64,000 nt of DNA, from positions 248,001 through 312,000 of the forward strand of contig CDRNVI010000055.1 in the NCBI GenBank assembly GCA_977017575.1. Reading direction: 5' to 3'. This document shows positions 8,415 through 17,919 of the stretch, piece after piece (the first letter of the stretch is position 1; every line of letters starts with the position of its first letter). The translations under genes were made by a program, and so were the position numbers. The notes under the pieces were generated by a model that saw only the letters and a program-made list of their open reading frames with translations, was not told the origin of the DNA and ran no database searches. Source of the DNA: Paramoeba atlantica (Eukaryota > Discosea).

Positions 8415-8554
8415 CATCATCTGGTATTTTTATCTTATGTGCCGTCATTACTGTTTTTTTTGTGTTATCTTGTGTGCTTTTGGCCCGATTTCCGGAGTAA
8501 CTTCAAAGATTCAGCATTGTAGACTTCCTACCCAATGTTCTTGGGCCATATATA
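8415..8554 (-). repeat. Duplicate of the C2 3' end
   Basis: About 140 bp matching 8675-8814 (offset 260, few differences, one indel). The second copy covers the end of the C2 ORF and its 3'UTR, so this is a very short 5'-truncated sister copy inserted next to it. Confidence 0.75.
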
Positions 8555-8770
8555 TAAACTTTTAGAACTTGATAAAATTGATAACCATTGCACATACTCA
8601 GTTTCACTTTTTATCTATCTTTATCACCAATGTCTGTCCTAAGATGTTGCAACGTCTTGAGATTAAAACCAAATCATCATCTGGCATTTTAGCTTATGTG
8701 CCGTCATCACTGTTTTTTTGTGTGTTATCTTGTGTGCTTTTGGCACGATTTCCGGAGTAACTTCAAAGAT

Positions 8771-10765
8771 TCAGCATTGCAGACTTCCTACCCAATGTTC
8801 TTGGGCCATATATTGCCGCAGTTGCGAGAAGATAGTGTATGCGGAGAATTTTTCAATTTCCAATTGGAATGCTTCTCGAGTGTTTTCTACGTCTAGGCCT
8901 GCCCTATTTGCCAGTGTCTTGAGGAGTTCCTTAGTTTCCTTGTGAAGAAGACCACAATCTGTTACTGGTATGCAGCGAAAGTATTCTTGGTCCAATCCTT
9001 TTTCCTGCACATATTTCCGTTGCTTACGGTCTACCGCATTTTGGAGGAGGGCAACGCTTGTCTGCCGCTTGTAGCTCCCACAACAAGTGTGCACCACTGT
9101 CACATCGTAGAGTATCTCCCCAACATTTGGCCACATTATGGCCAGATCAGGGCCTGAACGAATTCTCCGAGCACGACAAGGATGATGTTCTGCAGCTTCA
9201 GGTGAAATGGAACATTTGCACTTCGTGCAGAAGAAGGAAGAATGAAGGCGTGGTTCTATAGCGCAGGGTACTCCAGCTTTGGCACAAAGATCGGAAAGGT
9301 AGCGCACGATGTGGGAGTGCTTTCTCGTACAGTTCATCCCTGCACATCTTGAACACCCAGCTACATGTGAAATGATTCCATGTGGTGTTTCCGTGGCGCC
9401 GCATCCTGGACAAGTAATTTCATTCGGCGCACCTTGGAGTGCGATACCAAGCCGCATCATGAGTGTATATCGGAAGAGATACGGATTCACGTAATTATTT
9501 GTCGCTGCCAAGTGGAGATTTGCTTCTTTTGATCGCTTCATAATGCCCGCAAATCTATCCTTTTGCATCAGTTCTGAAGCCAGTGTTTCATGTTCTAACT
9601 TAATCTGCTTTTTGAAATCAGTACGTGCAGCTTGGCTGGAAATTTTCTTGTGGTTGGCACCTTTCCGCTCTCCCGTGATATCTACTGGAGCGTTAGTGGG
9701 TTTAAGTTGCTCATCAATAGATTTACGGGAAATCGCAAAAAGATAGCGTTGCTTCAATATCGTCGATGTTATGCCTAAGCCGCCCATCTTACATGGTAGA
9801 GAAGCTAGTCGGAGGGCTTCATCATCTGCATTGCACCATCGTCTCAACACTTTGTGGATTTCTTTATCAAATACCTCAGCGAGGGAAAACGTTGCCTCTG
9901 GAACGTGCACTCTAAGATGATAATCGTGACGTGGAAGAGTACACCGACGCAGGATTGCTAGCGACAGGTTACTTGGCCCCATCACCCGTAGACGACGAAA
10001 AAGGCATTCATGTTTACTCAGCTTTTCAATCAGTTTATGTTCCACAACTTTCGCACTTCCTATGTATCCACCTAACACTTTGATGGACTGTTCGCATGTT
10101 GTGACGCCAAGCTCCTTGAGGTTGGTTTTATTTAATACTTCGTTTGTGTTTCGGAACCACTCGCATTTTCCGTAGTTTATATGTAAATTCAAATCCTGGG
10201 TAAGTTCACGTAAATGATGAAAAGCTGCCTCCAGTGACTTTACATTCTTTGAGCTCATTGTAACGTCGTCTTGGTACGCTCGAATTTTTACTTCGGGATA
10301 ATTTTTGGAGACCTCCTTCAACGGTTGTTGCAGGAGAGAGCAAAAATAGAGCGATGAAAGTGCTGATCCCTGTCTTACTCCTGAAGAACTTTCTATAATC
10401 GAGTGTAATGCATTATTGGCGAAGAAAAGGAGTTCGGAAGGCTGGCCATATTCTAGATAAAAAAGCCGCATGAAGTGTTTAAAGATCGGCTCCTTAAGCA
10501 GTGATTTTGCTATTTCCGTACGATGTGGCGTATTATAAGCATTCTTGAAATCAACTGTGAGTATAGTGTATCCGTCTTTTCGTTCCTCTAACAACTCATG
10601 CACTATTGACTCACAGGCTCTTTCTTGTAGAATACCCCGTTGGATTGGCTGGAAAAGGGTTTTGAGGGAGCTTTCGTGTCTGTTTAAGAGAATCGAACCG
10701 CATATTTTTAGAATTGTGTCGCCCATTGCAATTTTCCCATCCCCACAGTTCACGTTGATGATCAT
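8771..10765 (-). CDS. Family C LINE protein C2: RT plus restriction-like endonuclease (5'-truncated)
   Basis: 664 codons, the longest family C reading frame here. RT motif A VDFKNAYN (residues 71-78), motif B GVRQGSALSS (129-138), catalytic YQDD (164-167), then thumb and linker. A zinc motif CPGCGATETPHGIISHVAGC (452-471) and CTKC...HPC follow, then RLE core GPDLAIMWPNVGEILYDVTV (538-557) with PD and the second D spaced by 13. This is the plan of single-ORF non-LTR elements that nick DNA with a C-terminal RLE (R2/NeSL/CRE group) and use target-primed reverse transcription. The frame starts inside the RT, so the N-terminus and RT fingers are missing. It abuts the plus-strand copy C3 head-to-head. 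Confidence 0.9.
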   Translation of the reverse strand: MIINVNCGDGKIAMGDTILKICGSILLNRHESSLKTLFQPIQRGILQERACESIVHELLEERKDGYTILTVDFKNAYNTPHRTEIAKSLLKEPIFKHFMRLFYLEYGQPSELLFFANNALHSIIESSSGVRQGSALSSLYFCSLLQQPLKEVSKNYPEVKIRAYQDDVTMSSKNVKSLEAAFHHLRELTQDLNLHINYGKCEWFRNTNEVLNKTNLKELGVTTCEQSIKVLGGYIGSAKVVEHKLIEKLSKHECLFRRLRVMGPSNLSLAILRRCTLPRHDYHLRVHVPEATFSLAEVFDKEIHKVLRRWCNADDEALRLASLPCKMGGLGITSTILKQRYLFAISRKSIDEQLKPTNAPVDITGERKGANHKKISSQAARTDFKKQIKLEHETLASELMQKDRFAGIMKRSKEANLHLAATNNYVNPYLFRYTLMMRLGIALQGAPNEITCPGCGATETPHGIISHVAGCSRCAGMNCTRKHSHIVRYLSDLCAKAGVPCAIEPRLHSSFFCTKCKCSISPEAAEHHPCRARRIRSGPDLAIMWPNVGEILYDVTVVHTCCGSYKRQTSVALLQNAVDRKQRKYVQEKGLDQEYFRCIPVTDCGLLHKETKELLKTLANRAGLDVENTREAFQLEIEKFSAYTIFSQLRQYMAQEHWVGSLQC

Positions 10766-11101
10766 GGCTCGCCTAGGGTTGGCTCACAGCGAGATGCCCA
10801 ATACAATACTGTGCCCCGGATGCAAAATGATACTCGAAGCGAAAAATGCGTTACCACACTTCCTGGGATGTGTGAAATGTTTCGGCTCAAATGCTACTAC
10901 ACGGCACAGTGCCTTAGTTCGACACATATACGATCTGTGCCTGAAAGCTGGTCTCCCGTGCGAGCGAGAGCCTCGGCAGTTCTCGACATTTCGTTGTGTG
11001 AAGTGTGCAAAAACGGTGGCTGATGGCCAAAAACTACATCATCAGAGGAAATGTGGCACACATTCGTTTCACCGCAGTGGACCTGACTTAGTTGTGTTCT
11101 G
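10763..11101 (+). pseudogene. Family C LINE fragment C3 (zinc region to RLE), left half of a split copy
   Basis: Encodes MARLGLAHSEMPNTILCPGC, then HSALVRHIYDLCLKAGLPCE and HRSGPDLVVF before meeting foreign sequence in the middle of the RLE. The next residues of the RLE (FWATGEVYYDLTVVNE) resume at 12464 on the same strand. TTCTG is present at both breaks (11097-11101 and 12464-12468), so C3 and C5 are one copy interrupted by C4. Confidence 0.8.
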
Positions 11102-12463
11102 AGAGGTTCAAAGAAAAATTTTTTTTATCAATTTGGCCTAAAACATTCTCGGAGGCATTTCTCCTGTGAAATCCTATAAGCTCCCTACAGCAGGAAGCCA
11201 CGTAGGAAAATGAGAAATGTGCTCCTTCCCCCCTTCTCTCAATTTTCGAAGAGAAATTATCTCCGTATAAAATAGAAAATATATAATATTTAGATGTCAA
11301 CGGATATTATCTCTCAGCTATTTCACCATTATAGAATATTTCTAAAATCTATTACTTGTCTTCGAGGTGCTCCCGAAGTTGGGAGTATACCACGAGGCCG
11401 TTGAAGTTTTGCAACAGTAGCTTGAACGAGAGTTCCGTCTCGCGGGCGTTCAGAAGACAAGCGTCTGCCAAGGCTCTGATCAGATTGCGTGTGTTCGCGT
11501 GTAGTGATCCGGAGGACAGAATCGGAATGCATTGGAACGATTCTTGGGCGATCATTCCCGTTGCGACGTAAGTTTCCATTTTGCGATGAATGACGTCACG
11601 GATCAATTGAGAGCTTTTCTTATTTATGTGGGAAGGTGTCATCTCGTGCACGACGGTAAGATCATAAAATATAGCTCCTGTGTCCCAGTATATCACAAGG
11701 TCTGGCCCAGATCGATGAAGGTGCCGTCCTGTACATATTTTGCTGTGCGTAGGTTGGCTTTCTCGGCTTACCACATTTCTACACGTAGTGCACGTCCAGT
11801 TACTGAATGCTCGAGGTTCACTCTCACATGGTATCCCTGCGCGCATGCAAAGGTCGTGGAAGAATTTCACCAGCATGTTGTGCTTCACGGAGGCATTGAT
11901 ACCAGAGCATTGCGCACATCCACTGATGTGAGTGAGAGCTGATCTGTTGTCGAGTATGGAACGGCATCCTGGGCATAGCAAGCTTTTCGGCAGGCGCGGA
12001 TGTTCTATCCCCAATCTCGGCATTATGGCTAATTCAAAAACGTGGGGTGGAATATATCTCGTATGTGACATAAGCCAGTCGTAACTCCCTTTGGTGGTAG
12101 TGGCCCTCAGGATTGGTGCTATTTCTGGATCGTTAAAGAGTTTGTTCCAGGCATGTTCGTGGAGTTTCGCAGCTGTGGCGAGTTCGTCTGTAGGGGGGGG
12201 TGACGTATTTTTCTGAACTGAATTTACGCTGTCGGTGCACCTGGCTTCCGTTGACGTGGCTCGAGCTGAAAAGGATTTTCTTTGCTTCAGAGCCGCGTGT
12301 CTGGACGCATTGTATGCTGCTTCTCGCGTGTGGTAGCATGACGTGAGACCCAACCCTCCCTTCTTAATTGGTAGACGTGCGATGTCCATCTGTTGTTTTT
12401 GCAATTTACCCAACCAGGTTTCTAGGACTTCTTCCACCTGATTGTCGAAGAGCTGTGCGCATT
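11102..12463 (-). mobile_element. Family C LINE copy C4, inserted in C3/C5
   Basis: A 1.36-kb minus-strand insertion flanked by a 5-bp TTCTG duplication. Its 3' end at the left carries an A-run on the minus strand (11118-11127). The 5' end is truncated in the thumb region. 11102-11351 is its 3'UTR. Confidence 0.75.
11352..12437 (-). CDS. Family C LINE protein C4, 5'-truncated (linker, zinc region, RLE)
   Basis: 361 codons beginning MEEVLETWLGKLQKQQ. It runs through RLPIKKGGLGLTSC, the zinc motif CPGCRSILDNRSALTHISGC, CTTCRNVV, and the RLE core GPDLVIYWDTGAIFYDLTVV, to a tail that ends SQLREHLEDK. The RLE aspartates are kept. The RT is absent, so this copy could supply at most a DNA-binding/nicking domain. 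Its 11805-12079 part is identical to the LINE broken by DIRS-1, making the two copies very close relatives. Confidence 0.85.
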   Translation of the reverse strand: MEEVLETWLGKLQKQQMDIARLPIKKGGLGLTSCYHTREAAYNASRHAALKQRKSFSARATSTEARCTDSVNSVQKNTSPPPTDELATAAKLHEHAWNKLFNDPEIAPILRATTTKGSYDWLMSHTRYIPPHVFELAIMPRLGIEHPRLPKSLLCPGCRSILDNRSALTHISGCAQCSGINASVKHNMLVKFFHDLCMRAGIPCESEPRAFSNWTCTTCRNVVSRESQPTHSKICTGRHLHRSGPDLVIYWDTGAIFYDLTVVHEMTPSHINKKSSQLIRDVIHRKMETYVATGMIAQESFQCIPILSSGSLHANTRNLIRALADACLLNARETELSFKLLLQNFNGLVVYSQLREHLEDK

Positions 12464-12547
12464 TTCTGGGCGACAGGCGAAGTTTATTACGATCTCACAG
12501 TAGTCAACGAACTTGCGAAATCACACCTGGGAAAAAAAGCGAGTGGC
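12464..12547 (+). pseudogene. Family C LINE fragment C5, right half of the split copy
   Basis: Encodes FWATGEVYYDLTVVNELAKS then HLGKKASG, continuing the RLE of C3. It is cut at 12547 by the TA-flanked element. Confidence 0.75.
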
Positions 12548-12747
12548 TAGGGGGGACCTTCGATGAATCTTCATCGAAGGTGTTTTTGACTTTTTTTGAC
12601 TTTTTTAACTTTTTGTTTTTGAACGAATTTTTCCATTGGCTGTTGAAAACACGTTGCATGAAACATATAATTTCATTTTAAATTCAATAATTTTTTGTTT
12701 TTTTGTCTGAATTCTGACTTTCCGTTTTCTTTCACATTTTGGCTTGG

Positions 12748-12781
12748 GGGTACGTTCGTTGATTTCTCAACGAACGTACCC
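12748..12781. repeat. Perfect 15-bp inverted repeat with 4-base loop
   Basis: GGGTACGTTCGTTGA, loop TTTC, TCAACGAACGTACCC. It shares the TTCGTTGA/TCAACGAA theme of the palindromes at 13254-13303 within the same element. Confidence 0.9.
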
Positions 12782-12875
12782 TGTGACCGTAAAAAATCTG
12801 CAGGACCTTAGAGGGAGGAGGAAGAAAGGCCCAACTGATAACTACTTGATAATCTTGATAATCTTGACCAACTAC

Positions 12876-13091
12876 CTTGATAACAAATTTTAGTACCCAT
12901 TCGTGGGAAGCAATTTGCGAAGCCCAACTACTTGATAACAAATTTTAGTACCCATTTTGGCCGCGCGGGGGCCCCCGCGTGAGCGGGGGTGCGCGCGGCC
13001 GCGAAACGGCGAGGGCCCGCGTGAGCGGGCCTGAGCCGTACCCCGCGTAGGGTTCCCCTGTGCGTCGTTAGTGGGAAGCAATTTGCGAAGC
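12876..13091. repeat. Interrupted direct duplication around a GC-rich block
   Basis: Segment a (ttgataacaaattttagt...) occurs at 12876-12901 and 12931-12956. Segment b (gtgggaagcaatttgcgaag) occurs at 12903-12923 and 13071-13091. In the first copy a and b are adjacent; in the second they are separated by the 114-bp GC-rich block, so the block looks inserted. Confidence 0.75.
12957..13070. ncRNA. GC-rich double-hairpin block, candidate structured RNA
   Basis: Hairpin 1 (12959-13000): GGCCGCGC/GCGCGGCC outer stem, CCCCCGC/GCGGGGG inner stem, GTGA loop. Hairpin 2 (13007-13038): CGGC/GCCG, internal loop GAG/TGA, GGCCCGC/GCGGGCC, GTGA loop. Two stems each capped by a GNRA-type tetraloop in an otherwise AT-rich region suggest selection on RNA or strong secondary structure. 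I recognise no RNA family, and expression is unknown. Confidence 0.45.
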
Positions 13092-13253
13092 TCACTGAAT
13101 TTCGTAGTTTTCGCTACGCAGGCGTTGTCAACGTATATAGCGAAGTGTAGGATACTGAACGCACGGAAAATGAAAATCAAAAAAAAATTCTTGGATGTTC
13201 CACAAAAGTCCTTGACTTATGCAAAAGTCCTTGATTTCCACCGTGAATTTCCG

Positions 13254-13303
13254 TTCGTTGAGTACTCAACGAAAATCCGGCACTTCGTTGAGTGCTCAAC
13301 GAA
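13254..13303. repeat. Two 20-bp palindromes
   Basis: TTCGTTGAGTACTCAACGAA (13254-13273, perfect) and TTCGTTGAGTGCTCAACGAA (13284-13303, one central mismatch), 10 bp apart, inside the TA-flanked element. Confidence 0.9.
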
Positions 13304-13618
13304 AATCCTGTGTTTACCCCTTCCGCAGGATTGTCGCTCAAAATATGTATATGGATCAGTCAAAAACGCTTCGATGAAGATAAACTGAAGAAACGGTGAA
13401 ATTCCTCTACGAGCCTTCACAAAACACTTCGATGATGCACCAAAAAAGTCAAAATGTCTATATGGATCCGCGAAAAACGTTTGCGTGAAGATTTGAAAAA
13501 ATAAAAAAAAAGTCAAAAACACCTTCGATGAAGATTCATCGAAAGTGTACAACTTTCAATGTGCTTCATCGAAAGTTGTACACTTTCGATGAAGCTTCAT
13601 CGAAGGTCCCCCCTACCC

Positions 13619-13700
13619 TTCAAGATTGCACTGGTTGGTGCGTGCATGAAACACGTTAACCACTGCACACTTCCTAAAATTCTTTTCGTAAACTCTTAGA
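13619..13700 (-). repeat. DIRS-2 direct repeat, inner copy (A2)
   Basis: 82 bp identical to 18081-18162 (starts ttcaagattgcactggttgg, ends taaactcttaga). By analogy with DIRS-1 it is the A2 part of a split direct repeat. Confidence 0.8.
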
Positions 13701-13908
13701 ATTTCATTTTGTGTGAATATCGTACTTTGTAGAGATCCTGTATAAAGTATACGCCCATTCAGGGTAAGGTTTACAATAACTATCAAAACATATAGTTGCA
13801 GAATAGAATGATATCAACATTCGTTTTGTCGACCTATAATATAAACTACCTAAATCAAAACTATACGATAGGGCATCGCGCCTGGCCGGCGCCACCACCC
13901 TCTCGCTA

Positions 13909-15465
13909 CTAACTTTCCACCCCTTTCGCGTTATCAGGGTCTGCCTCGGCATAACGAAGTCGGCTGATTTTGTCGGCAGGGTTACTTTTCGTGCTCACGT
14001 ACCGCGCATCTACGGCAATTCCTTGCTTTTTAATTACATTCAAAACCTTTTCAAGTTCGTCAGAAACGCCGGAAGATTTCGATATTTTCCTATTGACGGC
14101 TGCCATGCACGAAACGTTGTCTACATATAAATCTAGACACGTCCCTTCCCGAAAGTGGTGTTTTAATTTTCCAATACTAAGATAAACGGCACGAGTTTCT
14201 GCCCGATTGACTTCATAGTCAAACGATGCATCCCACTTACCGCCGACACAGATCATTTCTCCATAGTCCGTGTACAACACCCCTCCCCATCCAACCTTGG
14301 AGGCATCGGTGTACAAAACATGTTGGTGAACGACTGTATCCGGTCGAGGTTGAGGAGCAACGGGTATATTAGCTCGTAACTCGTCTCTCCATTTTGCTAG
14401 ACCACACCTAGTAACCTTGGATAATGGCACAGCAACATCCGCCAATAAAGGGTAGCGATTCAGCTCGTTTATGCGGCGTCGCGTGATCCGTAAAATATTG
14501 TGAAAGCGGGGGAGGTTCATTCCTAATATCGCGGACGAGTAGATAAAACGGCCAACACAGGCTTCAAGATCACTGTACGTCAGTATTCCAAAATGGTTCG
14601 CCTCTATTTTAGACAACACCTTCGGTCCAAGTGCGACCTTATGCGCTTGATGGTCGTAAAGCACGCCGTTATAAACATATTTCGTCAGTGGATAACCTTC
14701 TGCGGATTTGAATTTCGCGCTTATGCTTTTTGCCCTTTGATCGATAAAGTTCTCGTAATGTTGTACGGCATTGAAAGAGCCTGCGAACCGAACGCCATCA
14801 ATATATACATCAATGGCTGACGAAGTATAGCCATGTGATTGCTTGCAATAGTGGGAATGACCCGCTATAGTGGCGGTCACTGTGTGCATAATTTCGGGCG
14901 CGCATCTGTGACCCATAGGCATTACTGTCATTTCGTACATTTCTCCCTCATGGGAGACCCGAAACTTTGCGCGTGACTCGAGGGGTAGTCCAATCTGAAA
15001 GAAACTACACGCCAGGTCACGTTTGACTGCGAATGAAGAGCTTACATTATGTAGATAATACGCGGGATGTGAGAGAGGCACGTACGGCTCATATTCTTTT
15101 AACGACATATTGTCGACTCGCGTCCAAGCTATGAATCTTCGCCTCTGGAATTCTCCATCATCTGTGCGTTCAACTACTGAAAAGGGAATAATCTCTTGCA
15201 TCGTTGGACGGTCCACCAATTCATTTTCCCCGACGCGGGAAATAATTCCATTTTCAACAAGAGCGCGAACATCCTCATTTGCAAGCCCCCCGCTCACCCG
15301 ACCAGTTTTCGTTGTCCCCTCCGGGAGCTTAGTCAACATATCCCAGACCTCTTCGAAATGGTACAAAGTCGCTGGGTTCATCCATTTTCGAACTTTTTCA
15401 AGATCTATTCGGGGAATGTCAGGCTTTATATGCAATAGTAAATTCAGTTCGTCGGGGCCGGCCAA
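13909..15465 (-). CDS. DIRS-2 RT-RNase H part
   Basis: 518 codons of the fossil DIRS-2. RT core segments RRRFIAWTRVDNM, VKRDLACSFFQIGLP and VMPMGHRCAPEIMHTVTATI are followed by an RNase H domain (VLYTDASKVGWGGVLYTDYG, DLYVDNVSCMAAVNRKIS). It shares domain order and many motifs with DIRS-1. The RT copies element RNA, and the RNase H removes the template strand. Confidence 0.85.
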   Translation of the reverse strand: MAGPDELNLLLHIKPDIPRIDLEKVRKWMNPATLYHFEEVWDMLTKLPEGTTKTGRVSGGLANEDVRALVENGIISRVGENELVDRPTMQEIIPFSVVERTDDGEFQRRRFIAWTRVDNMSLKEYEPYVPLSHPAYYLHNVSSSFAVKRDLACSFFQIGLPLESRAKFRVSHEGEMYEMTVMPMGHRCAPEIMHTVTATIAGHSHYCKQSHGYTSSAIDVYIDGVRFAGSFNAVQHYENFIDQRAKSISAKFKSAEGYPLTKYVYNGVLYDHQAHKVALGPKVLSKIEANHFGILTYSDLEACVGRFIYSSAILGMNLPRFHNILRITRRRINELNRYPLLADVAVPLSKVTRCGLAKWRDELRANIPVAPQPRPDTVVHQHVLYTDASKVGWGGVLYTDYGEMICVGGKWDASFDYEVNRAETRAVYLSIGKLKHHFREGTCLDLYVDNVSCMAAVNRKISKSSGVSDELEKVLNVIKKQGIAVDARYVSTKSNPADKISRLRYAEADPDNAKGVES

Positions 15466-15649
15466 TCTAGAGGAACGGCGCGGTTTTTTTTTTGCGACTT
15501 TTTTTTTTTAGTCGATCAATGATTTAGTCTTTTTTTTTTACGACTTTAACGTCTTGTTGTAGTATACAATGGCAGTATACAATGTTGCTGTATACTCAAA
15601 ATAATAGTTTCACGTGTTTTACGTTCCTTTATTTATTCACATGTTACTC

Positions 15650-15965
15650 AAAAAAGCAAAACAGTAATAGCCGAATGCTGAAAGCAGCGAAAAAGTGACG
15701 ACTCAAAGCAGCGAAACGGTGATAACCCAAAGCAGCGAAACAGTAACAACCAAGAGCTGAAAGCTGCGGAACAATAATCACCAAGCAGCAAAACAAAAAT
15801 AACCAAAGGCTGAAACCTAACCAAGCAGCGAAACAGTAATCACCAAAGGCTGAAAGCAACGAAACATTATTAATCACCAAAGGCTGAAAGCAACGAAACA
15901 TTATTAATCACCAAAGGCTGAAAGCAACGAAACATTATTAACGAAATGTTAAAAGCAGCGAAAAT
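15650..15965 (-). repeat. 34-bp minisatellite in a family C 3'UTR
   Basis: Three uniform 34-bp units begin at 15841, 15875 and 15909 (caccaaaggctgaaagcaac...). More degenerate units of the same theme (caaagcagcgaaac) extend left to about 15650. Confidence 0.85.
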
Positions 15966-15984
15966 GTAATATTCAGAGGAGTGT

Positions 15985-16960
15985 TTAAAGACGGAGTCCT
16001 CCTACCCATTTCTCGGTTTCTATATATTGGCGCAATTGAGAGACGACTGCATAGGCTGAATATTTTTCCAGTTCAAGTTGAAAAGCTTCTCGTACAATCT
16101 TGTAATCAACATCATTTCTTTTCGCCAATGTTTTCAGCAAAACCTTTGTCTCTTCATGTAGTACTCCACAATCTGTCACAGCTATGCAGCGAAAGCATTC
16201 TGGATCAAGACCTTTTTCTTTGACATATTTTGCTATCTTCCGCTCTTCCGCACTCTGCAGCAGGGCATTGCTGCTCTGCTTTGCATAGCTGCTGCAGCAC
16301 GTATGTACCACGGTAACGTCGTATAAAATTTCTCCAACATCTGGCCACATAATCGCTAGGTCTGGGCCAGATCTAATTCGACGCGCTCGGCAAGGATGGT
16401 ATTCCGCCGCTTCTGGGGAAATTGAGCACTTGCATTTGGTGCAAAAAAAGGACGCATGAATACGAGGTTCGATCGCACATGGAAGACCAGCTTTGGAACA
16501 CATTTCGGCAATATAGCGTACCAAATGAGAATGTTTTCTCGTGCAATTCATGCCAGCACATCGTGAACATCCCGCTACGTGAGGAATGATTTTACTTGAT
16601 GTTTCGATTGTTCCACATCCAGGGCATGTAATCTCGCCTGACACATTACTTAGAGCAATTCCTAGGCGCATCATTAGAGTGTAACGAAAAAGATATGGAT
16701 TTACGTAGTTGCACGTTGAATCTAAGTGATTGTTCGCCTCCTTCGTTCGCTTTATGATATTTTGGAATCTCGGTATTGCATTCAATTCTGCTGCTGTCTT
16801 CTCGTGTTCATTCTTCATGCTCTTTCTTAGCTGGGTGCGTGCAGCTTGTGAATTCGTTTGTGTGCTGTCGGCTTGTTTCTTGCCTCCCTTATCTACCGGA
16901 GCATTAATGGGTTTCGATCGCTCATCAATAGATTTTAGGGACGCTTCGAAAAAGTAGCGT
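15985..16960 (-). CDS. Family C LINE protein, C-terminal part (zinc region and RLE)
   Basis: Reads from SIDERSKPINAPVDK through MKNEHEKTAAELN, NYVNPYLFRYTLMMRLGIAL, the zinc motif CPGCGTIETSSKIIPHVAGC and RLE core GPDLAIMWPDVGEILYDVTV to the C-terminal SQLRQYIETEKWVGGLRL. Very close to C2 (same zinc and RLE wording), so the same subfamily. The RLE aspartates are kept and the RT is missing. Confidence 0.85.
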
Positions 16961-17043
16961 TGCTACTTTTTGCGGTCGCACTATTGTGTGACGTTTTTTG
17001 AGAGGATAATCATCGAGGTACGATTCGAAGTCTTTATAGCCCA

Positions 17044-17919
17044 TCATATTGGTAATAGTTGTGTCGCTTTTTGGGTCCCTAGTGCAAGAGCTGTTGTCAA
17101 GGGGTTCTCGTTGTATCGGAACAACGATTCTGCTTCTTGATGCTTCGCTAGACGTTGCACTTCTTCCAGGGTTAAGAGGCCTCTTGCCACTTGTTCGAAT
17201 AGATACGTTATCGCCCCTCGTTTCAGCGAATGCGTTCCGTAGCCGTCCCCGAGAGTCGAACGAATTATTGTGTCCATTTCGCGCACGGTTGTTTTGCAGA
17301 GGAGAACCCCTTTTTTCATCTTTGAAACTTGTTGCGCTATTTCGCTCGTCCCGTCCCCCTCCAGCACAGCGTACATCGACGCCCGATACGGGTCTAATCG
17401 AGTCGTCTTCGTCTTTCGTCCCCACCATATGACTACTCTTGCGCTCGTGACGTGGCAAAATTGTTCTTTGACTAAGTTTGACGTTTCGGTCCACCGGGAC
17501 GCCGCCTTCCAACATATTAGTGCGGCTATGTCCTGGGATCTCGTTAGATTGCTTCGCAATTGCGCGAGAAGTAGAGGCGTTATCGGTTTCATTTGATGAA
17601 TCGGCTCCGCAGCCCCCTCGGATAACAATGTTTTGCAACGAAATTTTATCGCATTCGTGTTCATTTGTAGACCATTGAATATGGCCATCAAGTTTCGGGC
17701 GTATGTGAGTTTCGTTGTGACCGCTATTGTCAACGTTTCCAAGTATGCTACGGCGGACAAGGGAGTCACCTCTAGGCTTTTCCTGCAACAAAACTCGTTT
17801 AGTTGGTGCCACAAGCGTCCCCTCGTGGCCCACGTGCTTGTTGCCCACATTCCTCTCATAGTTTGAAGGGAGGTTTCTATGGCTGCGTCTGACTTTTTTG
17901 TCGCGGTCAGCCTCCACAA
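17044..17919 (-). CDS. DIRS-2 tyrosine recombinase part
   Basis: 291 codons of the fossil DIRS-2. Key segments are KAASRWTETSNLVKEQFCHV, VIWWGRKTKTTRLDPYRASM, THSLKRGAITYLFEQVARGL and LAKHQEAESLFRYNENPLTT, giving the Arg / HxxR / His / Tyr pattern of tyrosine recombinases. In this class it integrates a circular cDNA without target duplication. The overlapping frame across 16925-17947 is a shadow. Confidence 0.8.
   Translation of the reverse strand: MWRLTATKKSDAAIETSLQTMRGMWATSTWATRGRLWHQLNEFCCRKSLEVTPLSAVAYLETLTIAVTTKLTYARNLMAIFNGLQMNTNAIKFRCKTLLSEGAAEPIHQMKPITPLLLAQLRSNLTRSQDIAALICWKAASRWTETSNLVKEQFCHVTSARVVIWWGRKTKTTRLDPYRASMYAVLEGDGTSEIAQQVSKMKKGVLLCKTTVREMDTIIRSTLGDGYGTHSLKRGAITYLFEQVARGLLTLEEVQRLAKHQEAESLFRYNENPLTTALALGTQKATQLLPI

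Larger units (their letters stand above)
12550..13613. mobile_element. TA-flanked element with palindromic terminal inverted repeats (MITE or foldback-like)
   Basis: The left end reads GGGGGGACCTTCGATGAA then TCTTCATCGAAGGTGTTTTTGAC. The right end is its reverse complement (…GTCAAAAACACC…GGTCCCCCC), with an extra inner palindrome cluster at 13525-13590. Both ends are flanked by TA (12548-12549, 13614-13615), the target of Tc1/mariner-type transposases. There is no transposase ORF in 1064 bp, so it is non-autonomous. Inside are further perfect palindromes and a GC-rich hairpin block. Another end of the family is at 8361-8409. Confidence 0.7.
15487..16960 (-). mobile_element. Family C LINE inserted in DIRS-2
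   Basis: A 5'-truncated minus-strand copy. Its 3' end shows three separate A-runs on the minus strand (15485-15540). A 3'UTR with a 34-bp minisatellite follows. Its 5' end at about 16960 lies in the linker region. DIRS-2 coding sequence resumes on both sides. A perfect hairpin AAAAAGTAGC/GCTACTTTTT spans the 5' joint (16950-16972). Confidence 0.8.

Noticed and set aside
12550-13613. Missing B2 repeat of DIRS-2 hidden in the TA-flanked element
   Set aside because: Apart from a short ATTTCATTTT there is no match to the sequence following A2, while inverted termini and TA flanks identify a separate element.
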